A stretch of DNA of 64,000 nucleotides from Desertivirga brevis (GCF_017355835.1 NZ_JAFEWF010000003.1:186001-250000); one strand, 5' to 3'; counted from the first letter of the stretch, positions 34,371 to 45,061 are shown. Notes: generated by a model from the letters alone, not told the origin. Translations and numbers: made by a program.

Positions 34371-35342
34371 ATGTCCAGGCTAGACGAGATCAAAAAACCG
34401 ATAGAAAAGGAACTTGATGTATTTGAAGAAAAATTTAAGTCTTCAATGAAAAGTTCTGTGCCTTTGCTTGACCGTATAACTCATTATATAGTTAAAAGAA
34501 AGGGTAAGCAGATCCGTCCAATGTTTGTCTTCTTCTCCGCAAGTTTATGCGGTACTATTGATGATGCTACTCATCGCGGAGCAGCTTTGGTCGAGTTGCT
34601 TCACACTGCCACTCTTGTTCATGATGACGTAGTTGACAACTCCTACGAGCGGAGGGGATTCTTTTCAGTGAATGCACTCTGGAAAAATAAGGTAGCAGTT
34701 CTAGTTGGGGATTTTCTGTTAGCAAAGGGAATGCAGCTTTCTTTGGCCAATGATGACTTTGAGTTACTGAAGATCGTTAACGAAGCTGTACAACAGATGA
34801 GTGAAGGTGAGCTGCTGCAGATGGAAAAAGCCCGAAAGCTGGATATCAACGAGAATATCTACTACGAAGTAATCAGGCAAAAAACAGCATCTCTAATTGC
34901 TTCATGTTGTGCGGTAGGTGCTGCATCCGTAAATAAAGACCGCGGAGTGATCGAAAAGATGCGAAGTTTTGGGGAAAAGGTAGGGATGGCATTTCAGATA
35001 AAAGACGATCTTTTTGACTTTGGGACAGACGATGTTGGAAAGCCTTTGGGAATAGACATTAAAGAGAAGAAAATTACCTTACCGCTTATATATGCGTTAA
35101 GCAAGTCTGGTAAGACTGAAAAACATCATATCATCAACCTTGTTAAGAATCATAATGAGAACGCCGCAAAGGTTGAAGAGGTTATATCTTTCGTTAGAAA
35201 TAGTGGGGGATTAGCCTATGCCGAGATGCAGATGCATCGTTATCAGGATGAAGCTTTTGAAATACTTGGAGGTTTTCCCGAAAGCGAGGCACGAATTGGC
35301 CTTGAGCAGTTGGTGCGTTTTACTACCGAACGTAAAAAATAA
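34371..35342 (+). CDS. Long-chain polyprenyl diphosphate synthase
   Basis: A 323-residue trans-prenyltransferase that extends isoprenoid chains, probably for menaquinone side chains. It has the first Asp-rich motif in LVHDDVVDNSYERRG and the second in FQIKDDLFDF, with RRG and KGKQIRP binding the diphosphate. Chain length depends on residues just before the first motif (ELLHTAT), which are small here, consistent with a long product. The menaquinone role is inference. The terC-like gene begins 5 bp after it. Confidence 0.92.
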   Translation: MSRLDEIKKPIEKELDVFEEKFKSSMKSSVPLLDRITHYIVKRKGKQIRPMFVFFSASLCGTIDDATHRGAALVELLHTATLVHDDVVDNSYERRGFFSVNALWKNKVAVLVGDFLLAKGMQLSLANDDFELLKIVNEAVQQMSEGELLQMEKARKLDINENIYYEVIRQKTASLIASCCAVGAASVNKDRGVIEKMRSFGEKVGMAFQIKDDLFDFGTDDVGKPLGIDIKEKKITLPLIYALSKSGKTEKHHIINLVKNHNENAAKVEEVISFVRNSGGLAYAEMQMHRYQDEAFEILGGFPESEARIGLEQLVRFTTERKK

Positions 35343-35347
35343 GATCT

Positions 35348-36415
35348 ATGTCAAATGAAATTCTATTTTTCGGAGGGTTTCTGCTCTTTGTAGTCCTTAT
35401 GCTTGCAATAGACCTTGGTTTATTTAATAGAAAGGAACACGCCGTCAAGCTGCGTGAGGCAGCTATAATGAGCGCCATTTGGGTCGCCTTCGCTGTCGGT
35501 TTCTATTTTATCCTCCGGGCCGCAGGTGATCAGCTTCATGGAATTTCTTCTTTTGCCCAATTAGAGGCTATTACTCGACAGAACCTTCATAATATAAAGA
35601 TCAACCCGAACGACTTTGAGGGTAGTTTGCGGATCTATAGGAATAACCTTGCAATAGAGTTTATTACTGGGTATGTAGTCGAATACGCGCTATCCGTAGA
35701 TAATATCTTTGTAATGGTGCTGGTTTTTTCTGCTTTTGGGGTGGAAGAAAAGTACTATCACAGGGTATTGTTCTGGGGAATTGTAGGAGCGGTGCTAATG
35801 CGTTTTCTTTTCATTTTCCTTGGTGCTACGCTCATCAGCGAATTTGGCTGGATCCTATACTTGTTTGGGGCATTTCTTGTTTATACCGGTATTATGATGT
35901 TTGTTAACAGGAATGTCGAGGATAAGATCGATCCGGAGAACCACGCTGTTGTTAAATTTGCTTCTAAATTTGTGTCGGTATATCCCGAGTTTGCCGGCAA
36001 GCGTTTCTTTATCACGCGTAACGGAAAAAGATATGTAACTCCATTGTTCATAGTATTGCTGATCATTGAGTTTACAGATCTAATATTCGCCGTTGATTCT
36101 ATTCCTGCGATCTTTGCAGTTACGAAGGATCCCTATATTGTCTTCTTCTCGAACATTTTTGCCATCCTAGGTTTACGATCGATGTTTTTCCTGCTGGTAA
36201 ATATCATTCACAAGTTCCATTATCTGAAGGTGGGGCTTTCCTTTTTGCTAGTATTCATTGGAATTAAAATGCTGGCTCATCATTGGTTACAAACCTGGGG
36301 ATTCACTACCTCACATTCTCTTTTCGTTATCCTGTTGATTTTAACGATAAGTGTTGTTGCCTCACTACTATTTCCTAAGAAATTGGGACATCCGGAGGGC
36401 GAGAAGCATTTGTAA
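35348..36415 (+). CDS. TerC/Alx-family membrane protein
   Basis: A 355-residue inner-membrane protein with about eight hydrophobic spans. The TerC signature Asp residues are present in EYALSVDNIFVMVLVF and in IEFTDLIFAVDSIPAIFAVT (as TDLIFAVDSIPA). These proteins are linked to manganese or calcium export and metal or pH stress. The length and the loop after span 2 resemble Alx. It probably shares a transcript with the prenyl synthase gene just before it. Confidence 0.9.
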   Translation: MSNEILFFGGFLLFVVLMLAIDLGLFNRKEHAVKLREAAIMSAIWVAFAVGFYFILRAAGDQLHGISSFAQLEAITRQNLHNIKINPNDFEGSLRIYRNNLAIEFITGYVVEYALSVDNIFVMVLVFSAFGVEEKYYHRVLFWGIVGAVLMRFLFIFLGATLISEFGWILYLFGAFLVYTGIMMFVNRNVEDKIDPENHAVVKFASKFVSVYPEFAGKRFFITRNGKRYVTPLFIVLLIIEFTDLIFAVDSIPAIFAVTKDPYIVFFSNIFAILGLRSMFFLLVNIIHKFHYLKVGLSFLLVFIGIKMLAHHWLQTWGFTTSHSLFVILLILTISVVASLLFPKKLGHPEGEKHL

Positions 36416-36512
36416 TGCGGTAGTAGTTTTGGGCGTTATAAGCCGTAGTTGTAGGGTATTATTGTTCGCTGAATAGGGAAAAGAGGTAGTTGCTTTAGTT
36501 TTAAGTTATAAC

Positions 36513-36551
36513 ATCAGCTCTAAAGGCTTATTCAATCTCTTTAGAGCTGAT
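36513..36551. terminator. Bidirectional terminator hairpin
   Basis: ATCAGCTCTAAAG (36513-36525) pairs perfectly with CTTTAGAGCTGAT (36539-36551) across a 13-nt loop. It lies between the convergent terC-like and GH3-like genes. Confidence 0.7.
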
Positions 36552-36565
36552 TATATTTTGAGGGG

Positions 36566-38092
36566 TTAGAGAGCTTTAGAGCCCTCCAGCAAAGACAGTA
36601 TCTCTTCTACATATTTCCGCTCGTTCGCTAGTCTTGGCACTTTATGCTGGCCCCCAAGCTTTCCTTTTGTTTTAAGCCAATTATAAAAAGTGCCGTTTGG
36701 CGCCGCATGGATTAGTGGTCTCCGTAGTGCCATATCCTTAAAGCGCTTCGCATCGTAGTCTGAATTTATTTCTCTAAGGGTTTGGTCAAGAATGTCGGTA
36801 AACTTTTCTATATCGTTTGGGTGTTGTTCAAATTCTATGATCCATTCATGCCCTCCTGCTCCATTTTCACTGAAATAGATGGGACAGGCTGTATAGTCCT
36901 TAATGATAGCTCCAGTTGCGGCACATGCCTTTGTTAATGCGTTTTCCGCATTGTCTATGATCACTTCTTCACCGAATGCATTAATGAAGTGCTTTGTTCG
37001 ACCTGTAATTTGGATACGGTAAGGAGAAAGAGAAGTGAATTTTATAGTATCTCCAATCATATATCGCCATAGTCCTCCGTTTGTAGATATAATAAGTGCG
37101 TAGTTCTTATTAAGCTCTACCTCGTGAAGCCCGAGTGTCTTAGGATTCTCTTGGTCGAACGATTCCATGGGTAGAAACTCATAGAAGATTCCATAATCAA
37201 GCATGAGGAGCATTTCTTCAGAATCTGACTGATCCTGAATTCCAAAGAAACCTTCAGATGCATTGTAGGTTTCAAGGTAATACATATCATTAGATGGGAT
37301 CAGCTGTTTGAATTGCTCACGGTAAGGGGTGAATTTAACTGCCCCATGAATGTATAGCTCGAGGTTAGGCCAAATCTCCAGCAGATTTTTCTTTCCTGTA
37401 ATTTCCAGCAGGTGCTTGGCTAAAACTACTGTCCAGGTAGGGACGCCTGAGATGTTAGTTACGTTCACGTCCATTGTAGCTCTCGCCATCTTTTCTATCT
37501 TTTCCTCGTAATTGTCCATTAAAGTGATAGACATATCAGGCGTACGATAGAATTCTGCCCAGATAGGGAGATTTTTTATTAAAACTGCAGAAAGATCACC
37601 GTAGTAGATATCCCCGCTCGCTTGGTTAACCTGATGGCTTCCGCCAAGGGCAAGAGAGTTTCCTGTGAAAATTTGAGCATCAGGGCGATTATTGCAATAA
37701 ATGGAAAGCATGTCTTTACCACCCTTGTAGTGGCATTCTTCCAAAGATTCTTTACTAACAGGAATAAACTTACTTCTGTCATTGGTTGTCCCGGAAGATT
37801 TAGCAAACCATTGAATCTCTGTCCCCCAAAGAACGTTCTGTTCTCCGCTAAGCATGCGCTCTATATAGGGTTTAAGTGTTTCATAAGTTTGGATTGGAAC
37901 ACGCTCTTTAAACTGCTCCTGATTATGAATTGAGTTATAGTCGTATAATTTACCCCACTCGGTATTGCGAGCTCCCGAAAGTAGATTTCTGAAAACTTCA
38001 TCCTGAACATCGTGAGGGTATTTGATGAAAAGTTCAATTTGATGCATGCGCTTCTTCATGAACCAGGTGAATATGGAGTTTACGATGGTCAT
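36566..38092 (-). CDS. GH3 auxin-responsive-promoter family protein
   Basis: A 508-residue protein of the GH3 family (acyl-adenylate-forming, as plant jasmonate/auxin-amido synthetases). Seen are [17 protein letters not shown] (the ATP loop SSGTT), [12 protein letters not shown], and [13 protein letters not shown]. Bacterial members are common in Bacteroidetes, but their substrates are unknown. It overlaps the end of lptB by 4 bp (ATGA type), so it is the third gene of recJ-lptB-GH3. An auxin role is not implied. Confidence 0.9.
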   Translation of the reverse strand: MTIVNSIFTWFMKKRMHQIELFIKYPHDVQDEVFRNLLSGARNTEWGKLYDYNSIHNQEQFKERVPIQTYETLKPYIERMLSGEQNVLWGTEIQWFAKSSGTTNDRSKFIPVSKESLEECHYKGGKDMLSIYCNNRPDAQIFTGNSLALGGSHQVNQASGDIYYGDLSAVLIKNLPIWAEFYRTPDMSITLMDNYEEKIEKMARATMDVNVTNISGVPTWTVVLAKHLLEITGKKNLLEIWPNLELYIHGAVKFTPYREQFKQLIPSNDMYYLETYNASEGFFGIQDQSDSEEMLLMLDYGIFYEFLPMESFDQENPKTLGLHEVELNKNYALIISTNGGLWRYMIGDTIKFTSLSPYRIQITGRTKHFINAFGEEVIIDNAENALTKACAATGAIIKDYTACPIYFSENGAGGHEWIIEFEQHPNDIEKFTDILDQTLREINSDYDAKRFKDMALRRPLIHAAPNGTFYNWLKTKGKLGGQHKVPRLANERKYVEEILSLLEGSKAL

Positions 38093-38838
38093 ATAGGGTT
38101 AGTGTCTGACTTTTTTTTGCGTAGTTCGAAGTGCTGACCAAGGTAGAATTTACGAGCCATTTCATTGTTCGCAATCTCAGTTGGAGTTCCTGTAAGCATT
38201 ATTTTTCCTTCAGTAAGCAAGTATGCCCTGTCTGTGATCGAAAGGGTTTCCTGCACGTTATGGTCTGTAATCAGGATGCCGATATTACGATGTTTTAATT
38301 TACCTACAATAGATTGGATTTCCTCAACCGCGATAGGGTCTACCCCGGCAAAGGGTTCATCGAGGAGAATGAAGCTTGGATCAGCGGCTAAAGCCCGCGC
38401 AATTTCAGTCCGCCTGCGCTCTCCCCCTGAAAGCAAGTCCCCCCGATTCTTACGAACACGGTGCAAACTAAATTCAGTCAACAGTTCTTCAAGCTTTTCA
38501 TTTTGCTGGTCTTTGCTTAGCTTCCGCATTTCCAACACAGCGAGAATGTTATCCTCGACAGATAGCTTCCTGAAAACAGAGGCTTCCTGCGCAAGATATC
38601 CAATACCTTTTTGAGCCCGTCGGAACATCGCATCTTCTGTTATATCTTCATCCTCGAGGAATACATGCCCTTCTGTAGGTTTTATCAGTCCTACGATCAT
38701 GTAGAAAGAAGTAGTTTTTCCTGCTCCATTTGGTCCAAGTAACCCTACGATCTCACCTTGTTCTACGTGAAATGAAACGTTGTTAACAACAGTACGTTGT
38801 TTGTATTTTTTAACAAGATTTTCTGCTTTTAATATCAT
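38089..38838 (-). CDS. lptB: LPS export ABC transporter ATP-binding protein
   Basis: A 249-residue ATPase that drives lipopolysaccharide extraction from the inner membrane through LptFG. The Walker A motif is [14 protein letters not shown], the signature is [15 protein letters not shown], Walker B is [13 protein letters not shown], and the H-loop is [10 protein letters not shown]. Length is typical. Here it lies between recJ and a GH3-family gene; its Lpt partners are not nearby. Confidence 0.96.
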   Translation of the reverse strand: MILKAENLVKKYKQRTVVNNVSFHVEQGEIVGLLGPNGAGKTTSFYMIVGLIKPTEGHVFLEDEDITEDAMFRRAQKGIGYLAQEASVFRKLSVEDNILAVLEMRKLSKDQQNEKLEELLTEFSLHRVRKNRGDLLSGGERRRTEIARALAADPSFILLDEPFAGVDPIAVEEIQSIVGKLKHRNIGILITDHNVQETLSITDRAYLLTEGKIMLTGTPTEIANNEMARKFYLGQHFELRKKKSDTNPI

Positions 38839-38848
38839 TCTGAATATC

Positions 38849-40585
38849 TTAAACTACGCTTCTAATCCCCTTAACACACAGCTGGATAGAGCGTTTTTCT
38901 TTCCAGACGTTTTCTTCTATAGTATAACAAATATCAAACGGATAACCATTGTTTATAAGAGGCACATACTGACCCAATCCAAAACCGATGCAGTCAAATA
39001 TAGGCGACTTTCCCTGGTAAATATTCATTTTGATATGATTATTTCCGACAAAACTCGCCTTCCCAGCTACCTTAACATTTTTTGAAACAAATACAGGAGC
39101 AGGGTTTTGAGGCCCGAAAGGTCCGAACTGATTCAAGACCCTGAAGAACTTCGGATTGATCTTTTCCAGATTAAGTTCAGCATCTATACCTATTTCCTGT
39201 ATCAGTAGTTCTTCAGGGATTGTTTGAGCTACCACTTCCTCGAAACGCTGCTGCAATGCAGGTATGTTCTCGGGTTTCAATGTAAGGCCTGCTGCATATT
39301 TATGTCCTCCAAACTGCTCAAGAAGGTCGCTGCAAGAGCTGAGTGCCTCATACAGATCAAATCCGATAACGGAGCGGGCGGAACCTGCAACATGGCCGTT
39401 TGAGCTAGTAAGAACGATAGTTGGACGATAATATTTCTCAGTCAGTCGGGAAGCTACGATCCCAATTACCCCTTTATGCCAACCTTCATTATACACAACC
39501 GTTGTTTTACGGCTTTGAAGTTCTGGATCAGAATCAATCATTGCCAGGGCTTGCTCGGTTATGTTAAGGTCGTGTTCTTTTCTTTCTGTATTTTTAAGAT
39601 TGATCAGTAAACTTTGATTTTTTGCAACCTCCTCATCACACGCGATCAATAAGCTAACAGCATGCTTAGCATCGTCAATACGGCCTGCGGCATTAATGCG
39701 AGGGCCAATCATAAAGACCACGTCTGAAATTGTATACTGCTTTCTGCCCGAAAGCTCTATGAGAGCAGCCAATCCGTTACAAGGAGCTTCGTTCAGTCGC
39801 TTTAGTCCGTACCAGGCTAGGACTCTGTTTTCGCCTGTTATAGGCACAATGTCTGATGCGATACTTACCGCTACCAGGTCAAGGAAACAACAGATATCAT
39901 CGAAAGCAATGTCGTTTTTTTGAGCATATGCCTGTACAAGCTTAAAACCTATGCCGCAGCCTGAAAGCTCTTTGTAGGGATATTCACAGTCCTGACGCTT
40001 CGGATCCAGAACAGCAACTGCATCGGGCAAAATGCTTCCGGGCAGGTGATGATCACAAATGATGAAATCAATACCCAGGGAATTGGCATAATCAATTTTG
40101 TCGACGGATTTGATGCCACAGTCTAAAGCAATAATCAGAGAAAAATTGTTTTGCGCAGCGTAATCAATTCCTTGTATAGAAATCCCATAACCTTCTTTAT
40201 AACGGTCGGGGATATAATAGTCGATGGACGGGTGGAACTTCCTGAAAAAGCTATAAACTAATGATACTGCCGTTGTTCCATCTACGTCATAATCACCGTA
40301 AATCAGGATATTTTCTTTCCGGCTAATTGCCTTCTCTATCCGAAGAATAGCGGCGTCCATGTCCTTCATTAGAAATGGATCATGTAAATGGCAAAGTTCC
40401 GGACGGAAAAAGCAACGTGCTGCTTCAAAAGAGGTAATGCCGCGGTTAACAAGTAACGAAGCGAGCACCTCATCGATGTTAAGTTGATTTTTTAAATCTT
40501 CTACTGCTTCAATATTAGTAACAACCTGCTCTGCCCACCTTTTTTGCATATCTTTGTTAGGTTTTATACCCGACACTGAACTCAT
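38849..40585 (-). CDS. recJ: Single-stranded-DNA-specific exonuclease RecJ
   Basis: A 578-residue 5'-3' exonuclease used in recombination and mismatch repair. DHH-domain motifs are visible: [31 protein letters not shown] and [11 protein letters not shown]. The DHHA1 part has [14 protein letters not shown] and [12 protein letters not shown]-terminal OB-type segment follows. It is the first gene of recJ-lptB-GH3, 10 bp before lptB. Confidence 0.96.
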   Translation of the reverse strand: MSSVSGIKPNKDMQKRWAEQVVTNIEAVEDLKNQLNIDEVLASLLVNRGITSFEAARCFFRPELCHLHDPFLMKDMDAAILRIEKAISRKENILIYGDYDVDGTTAVSLVYSFFRKFHPSIDYYIPDRYKEGYGISIQGIDYAAQNNFSLIIALDCGIKSVDKIDYANSLGIDFIICDHHLPGSILPDAVAVLDPKRQDCEYPYKELSGCGIGFKLVQAYAQKNDIAFDDICCFLDLVAVSIASDIVPITGENRVLAWYGLKRLNEAPCNGLAALIELSGRKQYTISDVVFMIGPRINAAGRIDDAKHAVSLLIACDEEVAKNQSLLINLKNTERKEHDLNITEQALAMIDSDPELQSRKTTVVYNEGWHKGVIGIVASRLTEKYYRPTIVLTSSNGHVAGSARSVIGFDLYEALSSCSDLLEQFGGHKYAAGLTLKPENIPALQQRFEEVVAQTIPEELLIQEIGIDAELNLEKINPKFFRVLNQFGPFGPQNPAPVFVSKNVKVAGKASFVGNNHIKMNIYQGKSPIFDCIGFGLGQYVPLINNGYPFDICYTIEENVWKEKRSIQLCVKGIRSVV

Positions 40586-40746
40586 TGTTCAAGGGGTTTA
40601 AGGGGTAAATATAACACTAAATATAGTATTTGTCCGTACCCGCATTTGTAAGCATTTCATTATCAGTGAACATTTTTATTAAGGTGACTGTGTGATGAGG
40701 TAAAAGGTGAATTATAGTCAAATACAATCGTAATTTAACGAGACAC

Positions 40747-41526
40747 ATGAAGGTATTTCCATTATATGAGGGTTCTTATTCTGTAGACATCTCAAAGAAA
40801 TTTATTCCATTTGATCCTGCAATGCACGATTACAAAGACAGACCAGGTTCGTTGTTTGTGTACGTGCAGCCATTTCTGATAGAAACTTCAAGTCACCTGA
40901 TCGTTATTGATACAGGCCTGGGTTTTAAGACAGAGAGCGGAGAGCTATTGATCCATGAAAATATCAAGAAGGCAGGGTATCATCCAGACGATGTAGATCT
41001 TGTGCTGATGTCTCACCTACATTTCGACCATTCGGCAGGAATGGTATATGAACAAGGCGGAAAGTGGCAATTGAGCTTCCCTCATGCGGAATATGTAATT
41101 AACAGGGGAGAATGGGAAAGTGCTTATAGTAATCCCTCCAAATCGTACCGTACAGAGATCTTTGACATTGTGCAAAGAAGTGGTAGTGTCAATTTTATAG
41201 AGGGCAATGGTAGATTGAACGACCAGGTAACTTATGAATTAACCGGAGGTCACTGCGAGTTTCATCAGGTGTTTTTGATCGAAGATGGGGCAGAGAAAGT
41301 GTTTTTTGGGGGAGATATACTTCCTGAGCCAGAACAGCTTCTTAGGAAATTTAAAGCAAAGTACGATTTTGATCCTACCAGGGCTATGGAGCTTCGCGAT
41401 CATTACGGAAAACTGGCTGCCGAGAATAACTGGTTCTGTCTGTTCTACCACGCAAAAAGTCAGGCTACCGGTCGGGTAGAGTTGAAGGGGGATGCTTTCA
41501 AAATAGTAGAAGGAGATAAGTTGTAA
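40747..41526 (+). CDS. Metallo-beta-lactamase-fold hydrolase (AiiA/lactonase-like)
   Basis: A 259-residue cytoplasmic enzyme with the HxHxDH zinc site in MSHLHFDHSAG (His90, His92, Asp94, His95), a further His in GGHCEFHQ and the Asp in FFGGDIL. Overall layout resembles N-acyl-homoserine lactonases (VIDTGLGF near the N-terminus). Lactonase activity is possible but not shown; many relatives have other substrates. It is a single gene divergent from recJ. Confidence 0.83.
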   Translation: MKVFPLYEGSYSVDISKKFIPFDPAMHDYKDRPGSLFVYVQPFLIETSSHLIVIDTGLGFKTESGELLIHENIKKAGYHPDDVDLVLMSHLHFDHSAGMVYEQGGKWQLSFPHAEYVINRGEWESAYSNPSKSYRTEIFDIVQRSGSVNFIEGNGRLNDQVTYELTGGHCEFHQVFLIEDGAEKVFFGGDILPEPEQLLRKFKAKYDFDPTRAMELRDHYGKLAAENNWFCLFYHAKSQATGRVELKGDAFKIVEGDKL

Positions 41527-41586
41527 TATTCACGAGGTACCACCGTTTTCGCTACAGTGTGCCTCGTAAATACCAGGTTTGTACTT

Positions 41587-41984
41587 TTATTTCTTACAGA
41601 TAAGACTAATATTTAAGACAAAGCTATCATCTATAGCTTTATCGCCAATGTCGCCGAAAAAGCTTCTGGAGCGATAGCGGATGTCGTACTTAGTGCGGTC
41701 CACTTTTACCTCATTTGCCATCGCCGTTAATCCGTTCTTTTGTTTTTTCAAGCTAGCCGGAAAACTTATTGTATTAGTTATTCCTTTGATGGTCAGATTG
41801 CCGGTGATGGTTACCCTACCAGAGGAGGTGGGAGAGACTTTGGTTCGCCAGCTACCTTTCCAGCAACCCACTCAATTGAACTTTTTTGAGGGTCAGCATT
41901 AAAAACTTCTTCTGTCCGTCTTTCTGTTGATGCCGAAGTGATCAAGGCTATCAATAAGATTACCAGGTGTGATTTTATAGTCAT
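41587..41984 (-). pseudogene. Broken yceI-like gene (internal deletion plus frameshift)
   Basis: From the ATG at 41984 one frame encodes a signal-like start (MTIKSHLVILLIALITSAS) and a YceI-like opening (SSIEWVAGKVAGE), then stops after PPPLVG. A second frame, ending at 41587, continues with the YceI C-terminus: VTITGNLTIKGITNTISFP and DRTKYDIRYRS with FFGDIGDKAIDDSFVLNI. The two parts total ~120 residues against the usual ~180, and the middle strands are missing. So a deletion near 41830-41850 has probably caused the frame change. Lipid-binding function is likely lost. Confidence 0.75.
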
Positions 41985-42053
41985 GGAAAGTATTTGATAT
42001 AAAAGTGAGGATTAGGCTCTAAACTAAAAAAGGATTAATCTGTATGATAAAAT

Positions 42054-43637
42054 ATGAGAAGCCTTCTTCTACAATCTTTTATCGTATTCTTTTTACTGGT
42101 TTCTTGTAAGGAAACACCCCAGCCCAAGGTTAGGCAAACCTCGCCTCGAAATCTATTTCCGGGCTTATTTGATACCGTTCAACTCGCAAACATTTTTCCT
42201 GATAGCAAAACCTTTCCCGATTGTGTCCCGCTGAAATCACCCCAGGAGATAATGGACTCTTATCAGACACAGAAACTTTCCGCGGATTTCAATCTTAAAA
42301 GATTTGTTCTTGAAAACTTCCGCTTGCCATCGTCAGCGAGCAAGAATTTTAAAACAGCTAATACGGCGAATGTCGAGGAACACATCAAGAAATTGTGGAA
42401 TGTGTTAAAACGAAATCCGGCAGAAGCGCCAGCACACAGCTCATTAATCAAACTGCCCAATGCTTATGTAGTGCCTGGAGGCAGATTTAGAGAAATATAT
42501 TATTGGGACTCTTATTTCACCATGCTTGGCCTTGCAGAAAGTGGAAGACATGATCTCATTGAGAGTATGGTGAATAATTTCGCCTCATTGATAAGAGCAC
42601 ATGGATTTATTCCCAATGGTAACCGTACTTATTACTTAACCCGCTCTCAACCACCTTTCTTTTCGCTGATGGTCCGACTTCTTATGGATGTTAGGAAGGA
42701 AAAAGCAGACTCTATTCTAAAAGCGAACAGGGATGCTTTGGAATTGGAATATAAATTCTGGATGGACGATAATGGGATTAAAAAAGGAGCAGTTGGACAT
42801 GTAGTGCATTTGCCCGACGGAAGTGTTTTAAATCGCTATTGCGATAGAGGTGATTGGCCCCGTGAAGAAGCGTTTAAGGAGGATGTAGCAACCGCTAGAG
42901 ACAGTAGAAGGCCTGTGACTAAAGTTTACAGAGACCTGAGGTCAGGAGCTGAATCCGGGTGGGATTTTAGCAGCCGGTGGCTCGCCGACGGAAAGAACCT
43001 GAGCACGATACAAACTACAGATATTATTCCTGTTGATCTGAATTGCCTGCTGTATCACCTGGAACAAACACTCGCTCTCGCATACAACCGGAAGAAAGAT
43101 AAATTGAAAAAAAGCGAAATGGAGGAATTGGCAGAGCAACGAAAGATTGCTTTGGAGCGATTTTGCTGGGATAGGAGTATAGGTTACTTTCGGGATTATA
43201 ATTGGAAAACTCGTCATCAATCGCCGTACTTGTCCCTCGCAGGGATGTATCCATTGTATTTTAAAATGGTTAAACAGAACCGTGCGAATGCAATTGCGGT
43301 ACAGCTACAGCACACATTCTTGAAACCCGGCGGCTTGATAACCACTCCACTTTATACAGGAGAACAATGGGACGCTCCTAACGGGTGGGCACCTCTGCAG
43401 TGGTTAGCTGTAGTCGGGCTCAATAATTATGGTAATAAAAAGCTCGCAGTTGAGATTTCCAGAAGATGGGTTAGTTTAAATATCAGAGTCTTTCAAAAGT
43501 CAGGAAAGCTAATGGAGAAATATAACGTGGTGGATACTACTCAGGTTGCAGGAGGAGGAGAGTATGCAACACAGGATGGATTTGGTTGGACGAATGGAGT
43601 ATTGTTGAGTTTATTAAGAACTGAGCTAAATCAATAG
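42054..43637 (+). CDS. treA: Exported trehalase lipoprotein, GH37
   Basis: A 527-residue enzyme that hydrolyses trehalose to glucose. Both GH37 signatures are present: PGGRFREIYYWDSYF and QWDAPNGWAPLQW, with a glycine-rich GGGEYATQDGFGW near the end. The N-terminus (MRSLLLQSFIVFFLLVSC) is a lipoprotein signal with Cys18, so it probably sits on the periplasmic or outer membrane face, unlike soluble TreA. It would degrade external or periplasmic trehalose, while OtsAB makes the internal pool. Confidence 0.93.
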   Translation: MRSLLLQSFIVFFLLVSCKETPQPKVRQTSPRNLFPGLFDTVQLANIFPDSKTFPDCVPLKSPQEIMDSYQTQKLSADFNLKRFVLENFRLPSSASKNFKTANTANVEEHIKKLWNVLKRNPAEAPAHSSLIKLPNAYVVPGGRFREIYYWDSYFTMLGLAESGRHDLIESMVNNFASLIRAHGFIPNGNRTYYLTRSQPPFFSLMVRLLMDVRKEKADSILKANRDALELEYKFWMDDNGIKKGAVGHVVHLPDGSVLNRYCDRGDWPREEAFKEDVATARDSRRPVTKVYRDLRSGAESGWDFSSRWLADGKNLSTIQTTDIIPVDLNCLLYHLEQTLALAYNRKKDKLKKSEMEELAEQRKIALERFCWDRSIGYFRDYNWKTRHQSPYLSLAGMYPLYFKMVKQNRANAIAVQLQHTFLKPGGLITTPLYTGEQWDAPNGWAPLQWLAVVGLNNYGNKKLAVEISRRWVSLNIRVFQKSGKLMEKYNVVDTTQVAGGGEYATQDGFGWTNGVLLSLLRTELNQ

Positions 43638-43731
43638 GAATCTTCTACCTTCGCAGGTGGAGCTTTGTTTAACTCAAGGTTAACAAAAAAGTTTGAGTAA
43701 ACTACATTAACAGAAGCTTGTTGATTTTAGC

Positions 43732-45006
43732 ATGGTAGACGAAAGTGTTTTAATAATTGGAGCTGGTGCATCTGGACTGATGGCAGCAAGGGAGCTTGCG
43801 CGCCAAGGCAGACGGGTTACGATCCTTGAGGCAAAGGAAAGAACCGGAGGGCGCATTTTGGATATTCCCGCTAGCGATGGTTCTGTTCCTTTTATGATGG
43901 GTGCCGAATTTATACATGGAAACGCTGAACTTACTTTTGAGTTGTTAAAGGAAGCTAAAATTGAATTTAGCAATATTACCGGCAAAAGCTATTTCGCCAG
44001 GAATGGTCATTTGGAGGACTATGGATCAGATCAGTTTTTTTGGCCCGAACTAAGCGAAAAGCTTGAGCTGTTGACCGAGGACGTTACATTAAGCCAGTTT
44101 CTGGATACCTATTTCAAAGAGGAACAGTATGGAGAACTGAGGGAGTCTGTACTTCAGTTTGCAGAAGGGTATGATGCAGCGGACGCGGACAGAGTAAGTG
44201 TTTTAAGCTTGAAAAAGGAGTGGGAACAAGATTACGACAATCATCAGTATAGAGTAGAGGGTGGTTATAGCAGATTGATCGAGTATTTGGAAAAAGACTG
44301 CGTGGAAATGGGAGTCTTAATTATTCCTGGAAAGGTCGTTTCTCATTTCAATTGGTCCAGGGGCTTCGTGGAAGCTATTACCATTAATGGTGAACGCTAT
44401 GGAGCTCGCAAAGTGATTATAACTATTCCCTTAGGGGTGCTTCAGGTTAAAGATGGAAGTCCAGGGGTTGTAAACTTTACACCTCCGTTACCAATCAGAA
44501 TGGGGGCTGTTAGAGCTATGGGCTTTGGCTCAGTGATAAAGGTATTACTGGAATTTGAAAAGAGTTTCTGGCCAGAGGACACAGGGTTTATTTTTTCGAA
44601 GGAAGCTATTCCCGTTTGGTGGACGCAATTACCTTCTTCCGCTCCCGTATTAACGGGTTGGCTAGCTGGTCCTTCTGTGGAGAAGTTGAGAGACAAGTCA
44701 GAGAGTGAGCTTCTGGATCTTGCTTTGCAGGTCCTCAGCAATATCTTCGGGATCACCCAGCAACAGTTGAAAGCGGGTTTGAAGCAAGCATATGCCTGTA
44801 ATTGGGCTAACAATCCTTTTTCTAGAGGAGCCTATACCTATACCACTGTCGAAGAGCCAAATGCGGCTGCAGTTTTAGGAAATGCTGTTCAGGGAACCTT
44901 GTATTTTGCCGGAGAAGGAATTTATCATGGCCCCCAAATTGGAACGGTTGAAGCTGCACTGATCAGCGGCCGGGAGGCGGCAAGGAGAGTAGTGAGCGGA
45001 CTTTAG
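43732..45006 (+). CDS. Flavin-containing amine oxidase family protein
   Basis: A 424-residue FAD enzyme. It opens with the dinucleotide motif IIGAGASGLMAARELARQG and then ILEAKERTGGR. FMMGAEFIHG and the C-terminal YFAGEGIYHGPQIGTVEAALISG (FAGEG and GTVEAA) complete the monoamine/polyamine oxidase layout. There is no signal peptide. The substrate could be an amine or a carotenoid-like compound; family assignment is safe but substrate is not. It lies between the trehalase and lpxK, with no evident partner. Confidence 0.88.
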   Translation: MVDESVLIIGAGASGLMAARELARQGRRVTILEAKERTGGRILDIPASDGSVPFMMGAEFIHGNAELTFELLKEAKIEFSNITGKSYFARNGHLEDYGSDQFFWPELSEKLELLTEDVTLSQFLDTYFKEEQYGELRESVLQFAEGYDAADADRVSVLSLKKEWEQDYDNHQYRVEGGYSRLIEYLEKDCVEMGVLIIPGKVVSHFNWSRGFVEAITINGERYGARKVIITIPLGVLQVKDGSPGVVNFTPPLPIRMGAVRAMGFGSVIKVLLEFEKSFWPEDTGFIFSKEAIPVWWTQLPSSAPVLTGWLAGPSVEKLRDKSESELLDLALQVLSNIFGITQQQLKAGLKQAYACNWANNPFSRGAYTYTTVEEPNAAAVLGNAVQGTLYFAGEGIYHGPQIGTVEAALISGREAARRVVSGL

Positions 45007-45049
45007 CAGGGATTAAGTTTGGCAAAACTGGTATTCTCTATGAATAATC

Positions 45050-45057
45050 TATCTTTG
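45050..45057 (+). promoter_or_regulatory. -7 box 4 nt before the lpxK start codon
   Basis: TATCTTTG matches TAnnTTTG and is followed by cgaa and then ATG at 45062, the same spacing as for the ferredoxin gene. It implies a leaderless lpxK mRNA if used. The -33 region shows only a weak match (CTG at 45028-45030). Confidence 0.45.
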
Positions 45058-45061
45058 CGAA

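Noticed and set aside
38089..38092. 4-bp overlap of lptB and GH3 as an error
   Set aside because: ATGA-type overlap is normal for translational coupling.
38165..38614. 149-codon plus-strand frame opposite lptB
   Set aside because: Antisense shadow of a strongly conserved ATPase gene; Ser/Arg-rich composition typical of such shadows.
41839..41871. Separate small gene starting at 41871 (MGCWKGSW)
   Set aside because: Its first ~15 residues are the broken frame of yceI; the rest is the YceI C-terminus, so it is part of the pseudogene.
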